Assembly: GCF_026340975.1 (NCBI RefSeq)
Contig: NZ_JAPEOS010000001.1
Location: 1,262,501 to 1,326,500, forward strand
Direction: 5' to 3'
DNA: 64,000 nt
Source of the DNA: Streptomyces sp. NBC_01214
Lineage (GTDB): Bacteria > Actinomycetota > Actinomycetes > Streptomycetales > Streptomycetaceae
Shown here: one piece after another, positions 1 to 8,826 of the stretch
How the letters are laid out: every line of letters starts with the position of its first letter
Position numbering within the stretch: position 1 is the first letter of the stretch
Translations under genes and position numbers: made by a program
The notes under the pieces: generated by a model
The model's input: the letters and a program-made list of their open reading frames with translations, nothing else
Database searches by the model: none
What the model was told of the DNA's origin: nothing

Positions 1-3000
1 GCGAGGAGCTCGGCGGCATCAGCGTCGACTTCACCGCCTGGAACACCGAGTCGATCCTCTCCCGCATCCACTTCGTCGTCCGCGTCCCGCAGGGCACCGA
101 GCTGCCCGCGCTGACCGACTCCGACGTCGAGCGCATCGAGGGCCGTCTCGTCGAGGCCGCCCGCTCCTGGGCCGACGGCTTCCAGGAAGCGCTGATCGCC
201 GAGTGCGGCGAGGAGCGCGCCGCCGAGCTGCTGCGCCGCTACGGCACCTCCTTCGCCGAGGGCTACAAGGCCGACCACTCGCCGCGCGCGGCCGTCGCCG
301 ACCTGATCCACCTGGAGCGGCTCGCCGCCAGCGACCGCCAGTTCGCGCTCTCGCTCTACGAGCCCGTCGGCGCGGGCCCCGGCGAGCGCCGCTTCAAGAT
401 CTTCCGTACCGGCGACCAGGTCTCGCTCTCCGCGGTCCTGCCGGTGCTCCAGCGCCTGGGCGTCGAGGTCACCGACGAGCGCCCGTACGAGCTGCGCCGC
501 TCCGACCGGGTCAGCGCCTGGATCTACGACTTCGGTCTGCGGATGCCCGTCTCCGGCAACGGGGACAACTACCTCGGCGACGACGCCCGCGAGCGCTTCC
601 AGGACGCCTTCGCCGCGGTCTGGCAGGGCGACGCGGAGAACGACAACTTCAACGCCCTGGTGCTGAGCGCCGGGCTCACCTGGCGCCAGGCCGTCGTCCT
701 GCGCGCGTACGCCAAGTACCTGCGCCAGGCCGGCTCCACCTTCAGCCAGGACTACATGGAGGACACCCTCCGCAACAACGTCCACACCACCCGACTGCTG
801 GTCTCGCTCTTCGAGGCCCGGATGGCGCCCGTGCGCCAGACCGCCGGCAGCGAGCTCGTGGACGCCATGCTGGAGGAGCTCGACGGGGCCCTGGACCAGG
901 TCGCCTCGCTCGACGAGGACCGCATCCTGCGGGCCTTCCTCACCCTCATCAAGGCCACCCTGCGCACGAACTTCTTCCAGCTCAACGGCGTGGGCGAGCA
1001 GCACTCGTACGTGTCGATGAAGTTCGACCCGCAGGCCATCCCGGACCTGCCGGCCCCGCGTCCGGCCTTCGAGATCTGGGTGTACTCCCCGCGCGTCGAG
1101 GGCGTCCACCTGCGGTTCGGCAAGGTCGCCCGAGGCGGCCTGCGCTGGTCCGACCGCCGAGAGGACTTCCGTACGGAGATCCTCGGCCTGGTCAAGGCGC
1201 AGATGGTCAAGAACACCGTGATCGTGCCGGTCGGCGCCAAGGGCGGCTTCGTCGCCAAGAACCTCCCCGATCCGTCGGTGGACCGCGACGCCTGGCTCGC
1301 CGAGGGCATCGCCTCTTACAAGATCTTCATCTCGGCGCTGCTCGACATCACCGACAACATGGTCGCCGGCGAGGTCCTGCCCCCCAAGGGCGTGGTCCGC
1401 CACGACGAGGACGACACCTACCTCGTCGTCGCCGCCGACAAGGGCACCGCGACCTTCTCCGACATCGCCAACGGCGTGGCGGAGTCCTACGGCTTCTGGC
1501 TCGGCGACGCCTTCGCGTCGGGCGGCTCGGCCGGCTACGACCACAAGGGCATGGGCATCACCGCCCGCGGCGCGTGGGAGTCCGTCAAGCGGCACTTCCG
1601 CGAGCTGGGCCACGACACCCAGACCGAGGACTTCACCGTCGTCGGCGTCGGTGACATGTCCGGCGACGTGTTCGGCAACGGCATGCTGCTCTCCGAGCAC
1701 ATCCGCCTGGTCGCCGCCTTCGACCACCGGCACATCTTCATCGACCCGAACCCGGACGCGGCCACCTCCTACGCCGAGCGCCGGCGCCTGTTCGAGCTGC
1801 CGCGCTCCTCGTGGGCCGACTACGACACCTCGCTGATCTCGGCGGGCGGTGGCATCCACCCGCGTTCCGCGAAGGCCGTCCCGATCACCGCGCAGGTCCG
1901 TGAGGCCCTCGGCATCGAGGCGGGCGTCACCAAGATGACCCCGGCCGACCTGATGAAGGCGATCCTGCAGTCCCCCGTGGACCTCCTGTGGAACGGCGGC
2001 ATCGGTACGTACGTCAAGGCCACTGCCGAGACGCACGCGGACGTCGGCGACAAGGCCAACGACGCGATCCGCGTCAACGGCTCCGACGTGCGGGCCAAGG
2101 TCATCGGCGAGGGCGGCAACCTGGGTCTGACCCAGCTCGGCCGGATCGAGTTCGCCCGCACCGGTGCGGGCGGCGAGGGCGGCAAGGTCAACACCGACGC
2201 CATCGACAACAGCGCGGGCGTGGACACCTCCGACCACGAGGTGAACATCAAGATCCTGCTCAACGCGGTCGTCACCGACGGCGACATGACGGTCAAGCAG
2301 CGCAACAAGCTGCTCGCCCAGATGACCGACGAGGTCGGCCACCTGGTGCTGCGCAACAACTACGCGCAGAACACCGCCCTCGCCAACGGCGCGGCGCAGG
2401 CCCCGAGCCTGCTCCACGCCCAGCAGCGCTACATGCGCCGGCTGGAGCGCGACGGGCTCCTCGACCGGGCGCTGGAGTTCCTGCCCACCGACCGGCAGAT
2501 CCGCGAGCTGCTGAACGGCGGCAAGGGTCTGACCCAGCCCGAGCTGGCCGTGCTGTTCGCCTACACCAAGATCACGGTGGCGGATGAGCTCATCGCCACC
2601 GAGCTGCCGGACGACCCGTACCTGCGCCGTCTGCTCTTCGCGTACTTCCCGGCCGCCCTGGCCGAGAGGCTCACCGAGCAGATCGACACGCACGCGCTGC
2701 GCCGGGAGATCATCACCACCCTCCTGGTCAACGACACCGTCAACACGGGTGGTTCGACCTTCCTGCACCGTCTGCGCGAGGAGAGCGGGGCCTCCACGGA
2801 GGAGATCGTGCGCGCGCAGCTCGCGGCCCGCGAGATCTTCGGCCTGGCCGACGTGTGGGACGCGGTGGAGGCGCTCGACAACAAGGTCGCCGCCGACGTC
2901 CAGACCCGGGTGCGGCTGCACTCGCGGCGCCTGGTCGAGCGCGGTACCCGCTGGCTGCTGAACAACCGGCCGCAGCCGCTCCAGATCACCGAGACCATCG

Positions 3001-3557
3001 CCTTCTTCCAGGAGCGCGTGGGCCAGGTCTGGGCCGAGCTGCCGAAGCTGGTGCGCGGCGCCGACCTGGAGTGGTACCAGTCGATCCTGGACGAGCTGAC
3101 GGGCGAGGGCGTCCCGGAGGAACTGGCCGCCAAGGTGGCCGGCTTCTCCTCCGCCTTCCCGGCGCTGGACATCGTCGCGATCGCGGACCGCACGGGCATG
3201 GATCCGCTGGAGGTCGCCGAGGTGTACTACGACCTCGCCGACCGCCTGGCCATCACCCAGCTGATGGACCGGATCATCGAGCTGCCGCGGTCCGACCGCT
3301 GGCAGTCGATGGCCCGCGCCTCCATCCGCGAGGACCTGTTCGCGGCGCACGCGGCGCTGACCGCGGACGTGCTGTCGGTGGGCAACGGCACCTCGACTCC
3401 CGAGGAGCGCTTCAAGGCGTGGGAGGAGAAGAACACGGCCATCATCGGGCGGGCGCGGACGACTCTGGACGAGATCCAGGGGTCGGACGACTTCGACCTG
3501 GCGAACCTGTCGGTGGCGATGCGGACGATGCGGTCGCTGTTGCGCGTGCACAGCTGA
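1..3557 (+). CDS. NAD-specific glutamate dehydrogenase, large (~1600-residue) type, 5' truncated by window edge
   Basis: Oxidatively deaminates glutamate to 2-oxoglutarate with NAD, feeding amino-acid nitrogen and carbon into the TCA cycle; cytosolic. The reading frame is open from base 3, so about 1,185 residues of the C-terminal part are present and the start lies outside the window. The catalytic core reads RGGLRWSDRREDFRTE followed by KAQMVKNTVIVPVGAKGGF (about 1133-1260), the substrate-binding lysine region of this family. A nucleotide-binding segment with VIGEGGNLGLTQ follows near 2100, and then the long helical C-terminal region typical of bacterial 'GDH-180' enzymes. The gene ends at TGA and is followed directly by a perfect 21-bp hairpin. 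The family is well known in Streptomyces; from memory it corresponds to SCO2999. The call is very secure. Confidence 0.96.
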   Translation, partial: EELGGISVDFTAWNTESILSRIHFVVRVPQGTELPALTDSDVERIEGRLVEAARSWADGFQEALIAECGEERAAELLRRYGTSFAEGYKADHSPRAAVADLIHLERLAASDRQFALSLYEPVGAGPGERRFKIFRTGDQVSLSAVLPVLQRLGVEVTDERPYELRRSDRVSAWIYDFGLRMPVSGNGDNYLGDDARERFQDAFAAVWQGDAENDNFNALVLSAGLTWRQAVVLRAYAKYLRQAGSTFSQDYMEDTLRNNVHTTRLLVSLFEARMAPVRQTAGSELVDAMLEELDGALDQVASLDEDRILRAFLTLIKATLRTNFFQLNGVGEQHSYVSMKFDPQAIPDLPAPRPAFEIWVYSPRVEGVHLRFGKVARGGLRWSDRREDFRTEILGLVKAQMVKNTVIVPVGAKGGFVAKNLPDPSVDRDAWLAEGIASYKIFISALLDITDNMVAGEVLPPKGVVRHDEDDTYLVVAADKGTATFSDIANGVAESYGFWLGDAFASGGSAGYDHKGMGITARGAWESVKRHFRELGHDTQTEDFTVVGVGDMSGDVFGNGMLLSEHIRLVAAFDHRHIFIDPNPDAATSYAERRRLFELPRSSWADYDTSLISAGGGIHPRSAKAVPITAQVREALGIEAGVTKMTPADLMKAILQSPVDLLWNGGIGTYVKATAETHADVGDKANDAIRVNGSDVRAKVIGEGGNLGLTQLGRIEFARTGAGGEGGKVNTDAIDNSAGVDTSDHEVNIKILLNAVVTDGDMTVKQRNKLLAQMTDEVGHLVLRNNYAQNTALANGAAQAPSLLHAQQRYMRRLERDGLLDRALEFLPTDRQIRELLNGGKGLTQPELAVLFAYTKITVADELIATELPDDPYLRRLLFAYFPAALAERLTEQIDTHALRREIITTLLVNDTVNTGGSTFLHRLREESGASTEEIVRAQLAAREIFGLADVWDAVEALDNKVAADVQTRVRLHSRRLVERGTRWLLNNRPQPLQITETIAFFQERVGQVWAELPKLVRGADLEWYQSILDELTGEGVPEELAAKVAGFSSAFPALDIVAIADRTGMDPLEVAEVYYDLADRLAITQLMDRIIELPRSDRWQSMARASIREDLFAAHAALTADVLSVGNGTSTPEERFKAWEEKNTAIIGRARTTLDEIQGSDDFDLANLSVAMRTMRSLLRVHS

Positions 3558-3573
3558 TCGCGGGGTTGTACGG

Positions 3574-3618
3574 AACGGGCCGGGCCCGGGACCTTCGAGG
3601 TCCCGGGCCCGGCCCGTT
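3574..3618 (+). terminator. Perfect 21-bp hairpin terminator of the glutamate dehydrogenase gene
   Basis: Left arm 3574-3594 and right arm 3598-3618 are perfectly complementary, with a TCG loop. It begins 17 bp after the stop codon. There is no U-tract, as is usual for Streptomyces terminators. Confidence 0.85.
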
Positions 3619-3620
3619 GC

Positions 3621-3727
3621 GGGGGCGCTGCCCCCGGGCCCCCGCGCCTCAAACGCCGGCGGGGCTGAAAGTGCGCCTCAAGCGCCGGCGGGGCTGAAAG
3701 GAGGCGCGGGTCTGGGCGGAGCCCGGG
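3621..3727. repeat. Dispersed GC-rich intergenic repeat, copy R1 (double)
   Basis: Contains the unit gggggcgctgcccccgg, then CGCCTCAAACGCCGGCGGGG, then CTGAAAG, with a second partial copy (CGCCTCAAGCGCCGGCGGGG) 25 bp later. The same unit appears at 16868-16954, 30208-30345 and 56051-56128, always between genes or at a gene end. It lies between convergent genes and could serve as an additional transcription stop. Confidence 0.75.
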
Positions 3728-3731
3728 AAGG

Positions 3732-4520
3732 TCAGCGGCCCGCTGTGAAGGCCTCGTAGGCGTCGCAGACTTCGGAGGAGGGGCCGTCCATGCGGAGCAC
3801 ACCGGCCTCCAGCCAGATCGCGCGGTCGCAGGTCTCGCGGACCGTGTTGATGCCGTGGCTGACGAGGAAGACGGTGCCGGCGTGCTCGCGGAGTTCCTCG
3901 ATGCGGGCCTGGCTGCGCCGCTGGAAGGCCGCGTCGCCGGTGGCCAGGGCCTCGTCGATCATCAGGACGTCGTGGTCCTTGGCGGCGGCGATGGAGAACC
4001 GCAGCCGGGCGCCCATGCCGGAGGAGTACGTCCGCATGGGCAGGGAGATGAAGTCGCCCTTCTCGTTGATGCCCGAGAAGTCGACGATCCCCTGGTAGCG
4101 CTCGCGGATCTGCTGCTTGGACATGCCCATCGCGAGACCGCCGAGGACGACGTTGCGCTCGCCGGTCAGGTCGTTCATCAGGGCGGCGTTCACACCGAGC
4201 AGGGACGGCTGGCCGTGCGAATAGATCCGGCCGCGGGCCACCGGCTGGAGGCCGGCGATGGCGGCCAGCAGGGTGGACTTGCCCGAGCCGTTGGAGCCGA
4301 TGAGGCCGATGGCCTCGCCCTTGTACGCAGTGAAGGTGACGCCCTTGACGGCGTGCACCTCCTTGATGCCGGGGGGCGCCTTGCGGGAGAAGACCCGGCT
4401 GAGCGCCGCGGTGGCTCCGCCCTTGCGGGCGCCGGCGCCGTGCACCTTGTAGATGACGTGGACCCCGTCGGCGATGACGGTCGGTACCCGGGTGTCGGTC
4501 TGCGTCGCGGTGTCAGCCAC
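3732..4520 (-). CDS. ABC transporter ATP-binding protein, TagH-type polysaccharide/teichoic-acid exporter
   Basis: ATPase of a two-component exporter that moves polysaccharide or teichoic-acid-like polymers out of the cell. The 262-residue protein has Walker A GSNGSGKST, the Q-loop region, a TagH/KpsT-type signature region (SSGMGARLRFSIA in place of LSGGQ) and Walker B DVLMIDEALATGD, then an H-loop (VSHGINTV). It lacks the C-terminal substrate-recognition domain found in Wzt-like relatives. The GTG start overlaps the 3' end of the permease gene by 8 bp, so the two are translationally coupled. The nearby glycosyltransferase remnant supports a cell-envelope polymer role. Confidence 0.9.
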   Translation of the reverse strand: MADTATQTDTRVPTVIADGVHVIYKVHGAGARKGGATAALSRVFSRKAPPGIKEVHAVKGVTFTAYKGEAIGLIGSNGSGKSTLLAAIAGLQPVARGRIYSHGQPSLLGVNAALMNDLTGERNVVLGGLAMGMSKQQIRERYQGIVDFSGINEKGDFISLPMRTYSSGMGARLRFSIAAAKDHDVLMIDEALATGDAAFQRRSQARIEELREHAGTVFLVSHGINTVRETCDRAIWLEAGVLRMDGPSSEVCDAYEAFTAGR

Positions 4521-5424
4521 GTCCGTACTCCTCTTCTGCCTTCCAGAACCAGATGAAGCCGCCGACGCCGGCGACCAGGGCCCAGCCGATGGCGAGCAGC
4601 CAGGCGTGGGGCGGGAGCGAGTGCGCCTGGAAGCTGTCGATCAGTGCGAAGCGCATCAGGTCGATGTAGACGGCGGCGGGGTTGAGCTTGAGCAGCACCA
4701 GCGCCCAGTGGTGCGGCAGGTGGCCCGACTTGATCATCTGGTCGATGGACCACATGACGCCCGAGGAGTACATCCAGGTGCGCAGGATGAAGGGCATCAG
4801 CTGGCTGACGTCCGGGCTCTTGCTGCCGATGCGCGCCATGACCATCGCGCAGCCGGCGGCGAAGACGGCCATCAACAGTAGGGCCGGGACGGCCAGGAAC
4901 CAGGACCAGGCGGGCCGCTGGCCGAAGGCCAGCAGCAGGATGACCAGGGCGCCCATGGTGACGAGCAGCTGCTGGAAGAGCTGGACGACGGTGGAGATGG
5001 GCAGGCTGGCGCGGGGGAAGTGCAGGGCGCGGACCAGGCCTCGGTTGCTGTGGACGGCGCGGGTGCCGGCGTTGATGGAGCTGCCGATGAAGTCCCAGAC
5101 GAAGATGCCGGTGATCAGGAAGGGGACGTAGTCCGGCACGCCGTGGCTGGCCTGCATCACGATGCCGAAGATGAAGTAGTAGACGGCCGCGTTGAGGAGC
5201 GGGGTCACCAGGTGCCAGAGCTGGCCGAGCTTGGCGGTGCTGTACGTGGCCTGCATGCGGGCGGTCGCGTACGCGGTCACGAAGTGGCGGCGGTCCCAGA
5301 GTTCCGCGATGTAGCGGGGGAGCGTGGGGCGGGCGCCGCTGAGGGTGAGGCCGTGGGCGGCGGCGAGGCGCGCGAGTTCCGCGGAGGGCGCGGGCTCGGT
5401 CGTGGAGGCGGTCGCGGTGGTCAC
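4513..5424 (-). CDS. ABC-2 type polysaccharide exporter permease, TagG-type
   Basis: Membrane partner of the ATPase encoded downstream. It shows an N-terminal amphipathic region, then about six hydrophobic segments, beginning with LLNAAVYYFIFGIVMQ and ending with LLAIGWALVAGVGGFIWFW, the ABC-2 pattern. I prefer the GTG at 5424 (VTTATASTTEPAP..., 303 residues) over an in-frame ATG at 5523. The shorter form leaves two palindromic operator-like sites (5476-5541) outside the coding region, and the extra residues resemble no transporter N-terminus. The gene is transcribed away from the TetR gene at 5562, which probably regulates it. Confidence 0.88.
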   Translation of the reverse strand: MTTATASTTEPAPSAELARLAAAHGLTLSGARPTLPRYIAELWDRRHFVTAYATARMQATYSTAKLGQLWHLVTPLLNAAVYYFIFGIVMQASHGVPDYVPFLITGIFVWDFIGSSINAGTRAVHSNRGLVRALHFPRASLPISTVVQLFQQLLVTMGALVILLLAFGQRPAWSWFLAVPALLLMAVFAAGCAMVMARIGSKSPDVSQLMPFILRTWMYSSGVMWSIDQMIKSGHLPHHWALVLLKLNPAAVYIDLMRFALIDSFQAHSLPPHAWLLAIGWALVAGVGGFIWFWKAEEEYGRG

Positions 5425-5475
5425 AGGGTTCGCTTTCGACGGGGTCAGTACGTCACTGCCGAGGTCGGGACGGGT

Positions 5476-5541
5476 CCGTATCGTCGCTACGGCGAGGTTA
5501 GGGCGTGCTGCGTCGGAACGCAACCGTATCGTCGTGACGGT
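5476..5541. promoter_or_regulatory. Twin palindromic sites between exporter and TetR genes, likely TetR operators
   Basis: CCGTA-N7-TACGG (5476-5492) and ACCGT-N9-ACGGT (5523-5541) share the core CGTATCGTCG and have centres 48 bp apart. They lie in the divergent promoter region, the second just upstream of the tetR start. A -10-like TATGCT at 5550-5555 would give a leaderless or nearly leaderless tetR transcript. Confidence 0.55.
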
Positions 5542-5561
5542 GGCGCGGTTATGCTCTCTGC

Positions 5562-6203
5562 ATGACCCCGGACCCCGCCGCCGCTTCCGCCCCCGCCCCC
5601 GCCCGTAGAGCTCCCGCCGGGGCCGCCGTCCTGCGCGCGGACGTGACCGAGGCGATCCGCGACGCGGTGGTGGAGGAGCTGGCCGCGGTCGGCTTCTCGA
5701 AGATGTCCATCGAGGGCATCGCCCGGCGGGCGGGGGTCGGCAAGACCGCGGTCTACCGGCGGTGGAAGTCGAAGCTGCACCTGGTGCTGGACCTGGTGGG
5801 GGCCTTCGCGGTGGACGGCCTGCCGGTGCCCGCGACCGGCTCGCTGTACGGGGACGTACGGGCCCTGCTGGAGGTCATGTCACACGTGCTGCGGCACCCG
5901 GTGGCCTCCGCGGTGATCCCCGACCTGCTCGTGGAGGCGGCGCGGAACCCGGAGATCGCGGACGCGGTGCGCGGCGCGCTCCTCGACGGACAGCGGCGGA
6001 TGGCGGAGGGGATCGTCTCGGACGCGGTCGCCCGCGGCGAGCTCCCGGCGGGCATCGACCCGGCCCACGCCCTCGACCTGCTGATCGGCCCGCTCTACTG
6101 GCGCCAGGTGGTGGTCCGGGACGCGGTGACGGGCGGCCACCTCGACGTCCTGGCCCACCAAGTGGTGGCGGGCCTGAAGGCGAGCTCCGGGGCCGGCGCA
6201 TAG
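5562..6203 (+). CDS. TetR/AcrR family transcriptional regulator
   Basis: DNA-binding repressor of 213 residues. The N-terminal helix-turn-helix lies at about residues 25-75 (AIRDAVVEELAAVGFSKMSI, then GVGKTAVYRRWKSK), followed by a helical ligand-binding and dimerisation domain. A short Ala/Pro-rich tail precedes the HTH. It is divergent from the TagGH-type exporter operon, and two related palindromes lie between them, so the simplest reading is autoregulation plus exporter control. The ligand is unknown. No usual Shine-Dalgarno precedes the ATG, consistent with a leaderless mRNA. Confidence 0.9.
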   Translation: MTPDPAAASAPAPARRAPAGAAVLRADVTEAIRDAVVEELAAVGFSKMSIEGIARRAGVGKTAVYRRWKSKLHLVLDLVGAFAVDGLPVPATGSLYGDVRALLEVMSHVLRHPVASAVIPDLLVEAARNPEIADAVRGALLDGQRRMAEGIVSDAVARGELPAGIDPAHALDLLIGPLYWRQVVVRDAVTGGHLDVLAHQVVAGLKASSGAGA

Positions 6204-6209
6204 CGGCGG

Positions 6210-6380
6210 CTACGGCCGGACGGTAGCCAGGGCCGGCGCCGGCGCGGCAACCGCGCGAGCCGCGGGAGTGGGGCGACGGTCCGCCAGGGGGACGACCGCC
6301 GGGACCGGGGCCGTCTGCCCGAGGAAGACCCGGCGCACCTGGACCTTGTACGCGGGCACGATGACGCTGAACCGGGGCAC
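6210..6380 (-). pseudogene. Remnant of a family-2 glycosyltransferase gene (5' end only)
   Basis: A 56-codon minus-strand frame starts at GTG and reads PRFSVIVPAYKVQ, the canonical N-terminus of GT-A family-2 glycosyltransferases (often fused to a CDP-glycerol glycerophosphotransferase in Streptomyces), then immediately turns into unrelated VRRVFLGQTAPVPAV... ending at a stop. All of the catalytic domain (DD/DxD region) is missing. It sits next to a TagGH-type exporter, exactly where such an enzyme would be expected. I infer a large internal or 3' deletion. The 307-bp gap 6204-6510 otherwise holds only this remnant and its upstream region. Confidence 0.6.
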
Positions 6381-6510
6381 GGCACATCCAGGGGTCGGCT
6401 CGGGCATATGGCCCGGGAACCCCTGGTGTGGCGATCGGGATACGCGGTGTGTGGCACATTCGGGTTGCGCAGCGTCAACGGAGTGCGTCGGGCGCCGTGC
6501 GGGGGAGGGG

Positions 6511-7476
6511 TTACTTGATCGCCCCGGCCGTCACCCCCGAGACGAACTGCCGCTGGAAGGCGAAGAAGACGACGAGCGGGACCGCCATCGACAGGAACGC
6601 GCCGGGCGCGAGGACGTCGATGTTGTTCCCGAACTGCCGTACCTGCTGCTGGAGCGCGACCGTGACCGGCGGGTTGGCCGAGTCCGCGAACACCAGCGCC
6701 ACCAGCATGTCGTTCCACACCCACAGGAACTGGAAGATGCCGAGCGAGGCGATCGCAGGACCGCCGAGCGGCAGCACCACCCGTGCGAACAGGCGCAGTT
6801 CACCCGCCCCGTCGAGACGGGCCGCCTCCAGCAGCTCGCGCGGGATCTCCGCGAAGAAGTTGCGCAGCAGGAACACGGCGAAGGGCAGTCCGAAGGCGGT
6901 GTGGAAGAGGACCACGCCCGCCGTGGTCTCGAACAGCCCGATGGAGCCGAAGAGTTCGGAGACCGGGATCAGCGCCACCTGTACGGGGACCACGAGCAGT
7001 CCGACGACGAGGAGGAAGAGCCAGTCCCGGCCGGGGAACTCCAGCCAGGCGAAGGCGTATCCGGCGAGCGAGCCCAGGACCAGGACCAGCAGGGTGGCCG
7101 GCACGGCGATCGCGAACGTGTTCAGGAGCGAGCCGGTGATGGTGTCGTTCGCCAGCAGCCGCTCGTAGTTGTCGGCCGTCAGCCGCGAGGGCGCGGTGAA
7201 CACCTGCCACCAGCCGCCGCCGTTGAGGTCGGTGGGGGAGACGAGCGAGGAGAGCAGCAGCCCGAGCGTGGGCAGCAGCCAGAAGAGCGCGGCCACGACC
7301 AGGAAGACGCGCAGCGCGCCCGCGCTGAGCTTGGCGGAGACGAGGGCGGCGTACGAGGGCTTGGCGGGGGCGAGCGCGGAGCGCGCGGGCCTGGCGTCCG
7401 CGGGTCCGGCGGCCGCCGGGTCCACCGCCGTCGGGTCCACCGCCGCCGGGTCCGGCGTCGCGTCGGAACGGCTCAT
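6511..7476 (-). CDS. Carbohydrate ABC transporter permease, MalG/AglG-type
   Basis: Inner-membrane permease of a sugar importer, 321 residues. After a disordered Asp/Pro/Ala-rich N-terminus there are six hydrophobic segments, and the EAA loop reads ELLEAARLDGAGELRLFARVV, the contact site for the shared ATPase. The start is ATG at 7476, overlapping the upstream permease stop by 4 bp (ATGA), so the pair is translationally coupled. It ends in GVTAGAIK, a typical MalG-like C-terminus. Confidence 0.93.
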   Translation of the reverse strand: MSRSDATPDPAAVDPTAVDPAAAGPADARPARSALAPAKPSYAALVSAKLSAGALRVFLVVAALFWLLPTLGLLLSSLVSPTDLNGGGWWQVFTAPSRLTADNYERLLANDTITGSLLNTFAIAVPATLLVLVLGSLAGYAFAWLEFPGRDWLFLLVVGLLVVPVQVALIPVSELFGSIGLFETTAGVVLFHTAFGLPFAVFLLRNFFAEIPRELLEAARLDGAGELRLFARVVLPLGGPAIASLGIFQFLWVWNDMLVALVFADSANPPVTVALQQQVRQFGNNIDVLAPGAFLSMAVPLVVFFAFQRQFVSGVTAGAIK

Positions 7477-8822
7477 CGGGACCCCTCCTTGCGCAGCCGA
7501 CGGATGTTCACGAGCATCACCGGGATCACCAGCACCAGCAGCAGCACGGCGATGGCGCTGCCCAGCCCCGGATCGGCGTCCGTGCCGAACGAGGTCCGGT
7601 ACAGCTGGAGCGCGAGCACGTTCGCGTCGTCCTGGACCGCACCCGGGGCGATCACGAAGACCAGGTCGAAGATCTTCATGACGTTGATGACGAGGGTGAC
7701 GAGCACGACCACCAGGACGGGCGCCAGCAGCGGGACGGTGATCCGCCGGAACACCTGCCACTCGTTCGCCCCGTCCACGCGCGCCGCCTCCAGCAGCTCA
7801 CGCGGTACGGCGGCCAGTCCGGCTCCGATCAGCACCATTGCGAAACCGGCCCACATCCATACGTACGCCCCGATGACCGCCGGGGTGACGAGCGCCGGGC
7901 CGAGCCACTGCACCCCCGCGTACGCCTCCCGGAAGTTGGCCGCGGGCAGCCGCAGCAGGGCCCCGTCGGCCTTCGCGGACAGGGTGAAGGTGCCGTCGGC
8001 GCCGGCCGTCGCCCCATCGACCACCCGGCCGTCCTTGACCGCCTCGATCCGCATCCCGGCGTAGCCCTGCTCGGTCGGGTCGACCGCGTTCGTCGCCCCG
8101 CCGCCGCCCCGGGTGAAGTCCTGCCAGACGGTGCCGGTGACCTTTCCCGGCACGGCGTCGGACCGGCCGGCGGTACGGGTCCCCTCCGGCAGCGCCTCCG
8201 GGGCCACGCCGACCAGCGGGAGCAGCACCGGGGTGCCCGCGCGGACGGGGTCGCGGGTGATGAAGGCGCCCCCGCCGGCGTCCACGAGCGGGGAGTCCCG
8301 GCCCGGGCGGGCCTTGGGGAAGGCCGAGGACTCCGCGAAGGTGTCGTGGACCCCGACCCAGACCGCGTTGGCGACCCCGCGGTCGGGATCGTGGTCGTAG
8401 ACGAGCCGGAAGATGATGCCCGCGGCCAGCATCGAGATCGCCATCGGCATGAACACCAGCAGCTTGAACGCCGTTCCCCAGCGGACCCGTTCGGTGAGGA
8501 CCGCGAAGATCAGGCCGAGGGCGGTGGCCGTGGCCGGGGCGAACACCACCCAGAGCGCCGTGTTCTTCAGGGCGGTGCGGATCGTGTCGTCGCTCAGGAT
8601 CTCGCGGTAGTTGTCGCCGCCGACGAAGGTGTCGCCGGAACGGTCGAAGAGGCTGCGGTAGAGGGAGTAGCCGATCGGGTGCACGACGAGCGCACCGAGC
8701 AGCACGAGAGCCGGGAGGAGGAACGCCGCCGCGATCAGCCGGCGGCGCCGTGCCTCCGCGGAGACGACGCCCTTGGACGCGACGCCGTTGGACGCGACGC
8801 CCTTGGCGGCAGGGGCCGGCAC
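7473..8822 (-). CDS. Carbohydrate ABC transporter permease, MalF/AglF-type with large extracytoplasmic insertion
   Basis: Partner permease of the sugar importer. I chose GTG at 8822 (449 residues), which lies 4 bp after the lipoprotein stop; an upstream ATG at 8927 would overlap the lipoprotein gene by about 100 bp. The core membrane helices are interrupted by an insert at about residues 163-300 that is Gly/Asp-rich and resembles the extracytoplasmic domain of alpha-glucoside permeases. The EAA loop (ELLEAARVDGANEWQVFRRI) is intact. No ABC ATPase gene is adjacent. Streptomyces sugar importers commonly share the multitask ATPase MsiK, which is inferred here. Confidence 0.92.
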   Translation of the reverse strand: MPAPAAKGVASNGVASKGVVSAEARRRRLIAAAFLLPALVLLGALVVHPIGYSLYRSLFDRSGDTFVGGDNYREILSDDTIRTALKNTALWVVFAPATATALGLIFAVLTERVRWGTAFKLLVFMPMAISMLAAGIIFRLVYDHDPDRGVANAVWVGVHDTFAESSAFPKARPGRDSPLVDAGGGAFITRDPVRAGTPVLLPLVGVAPEALPEGTRTAGRSDAVPGKVTGTVWQDFTRGGGGATNAVDPTEQGYAGMRIEAVKDGRVVDGATAGADGTFTLSAKADGALLRLPAANFREAYAGVQWLGPALVTPAVIGAYVWMWAGFAMVLIGAGLAAVPRELLEAARVDGANEWQVFRRITVPLLAPVLVVVLVTLVINVMKIFDLVFVIAPGAVQDDANVLALQLYRTSFGTDADPGLGSAIAVLLLVLVIPVMLVNIRRLRKEGSR

Positions 8823-8826
8823 GGGA

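Noticed and set aside
6268..8064. Long plus-strand frame of 598 codons over the sugar-permease genes
   Set aside because: Antisense shadow: the minus strand has coherent permease motifs (EAA loops, ATGA overlap), while the plus frame is Arg/Glu/Gly-rich with no domain.
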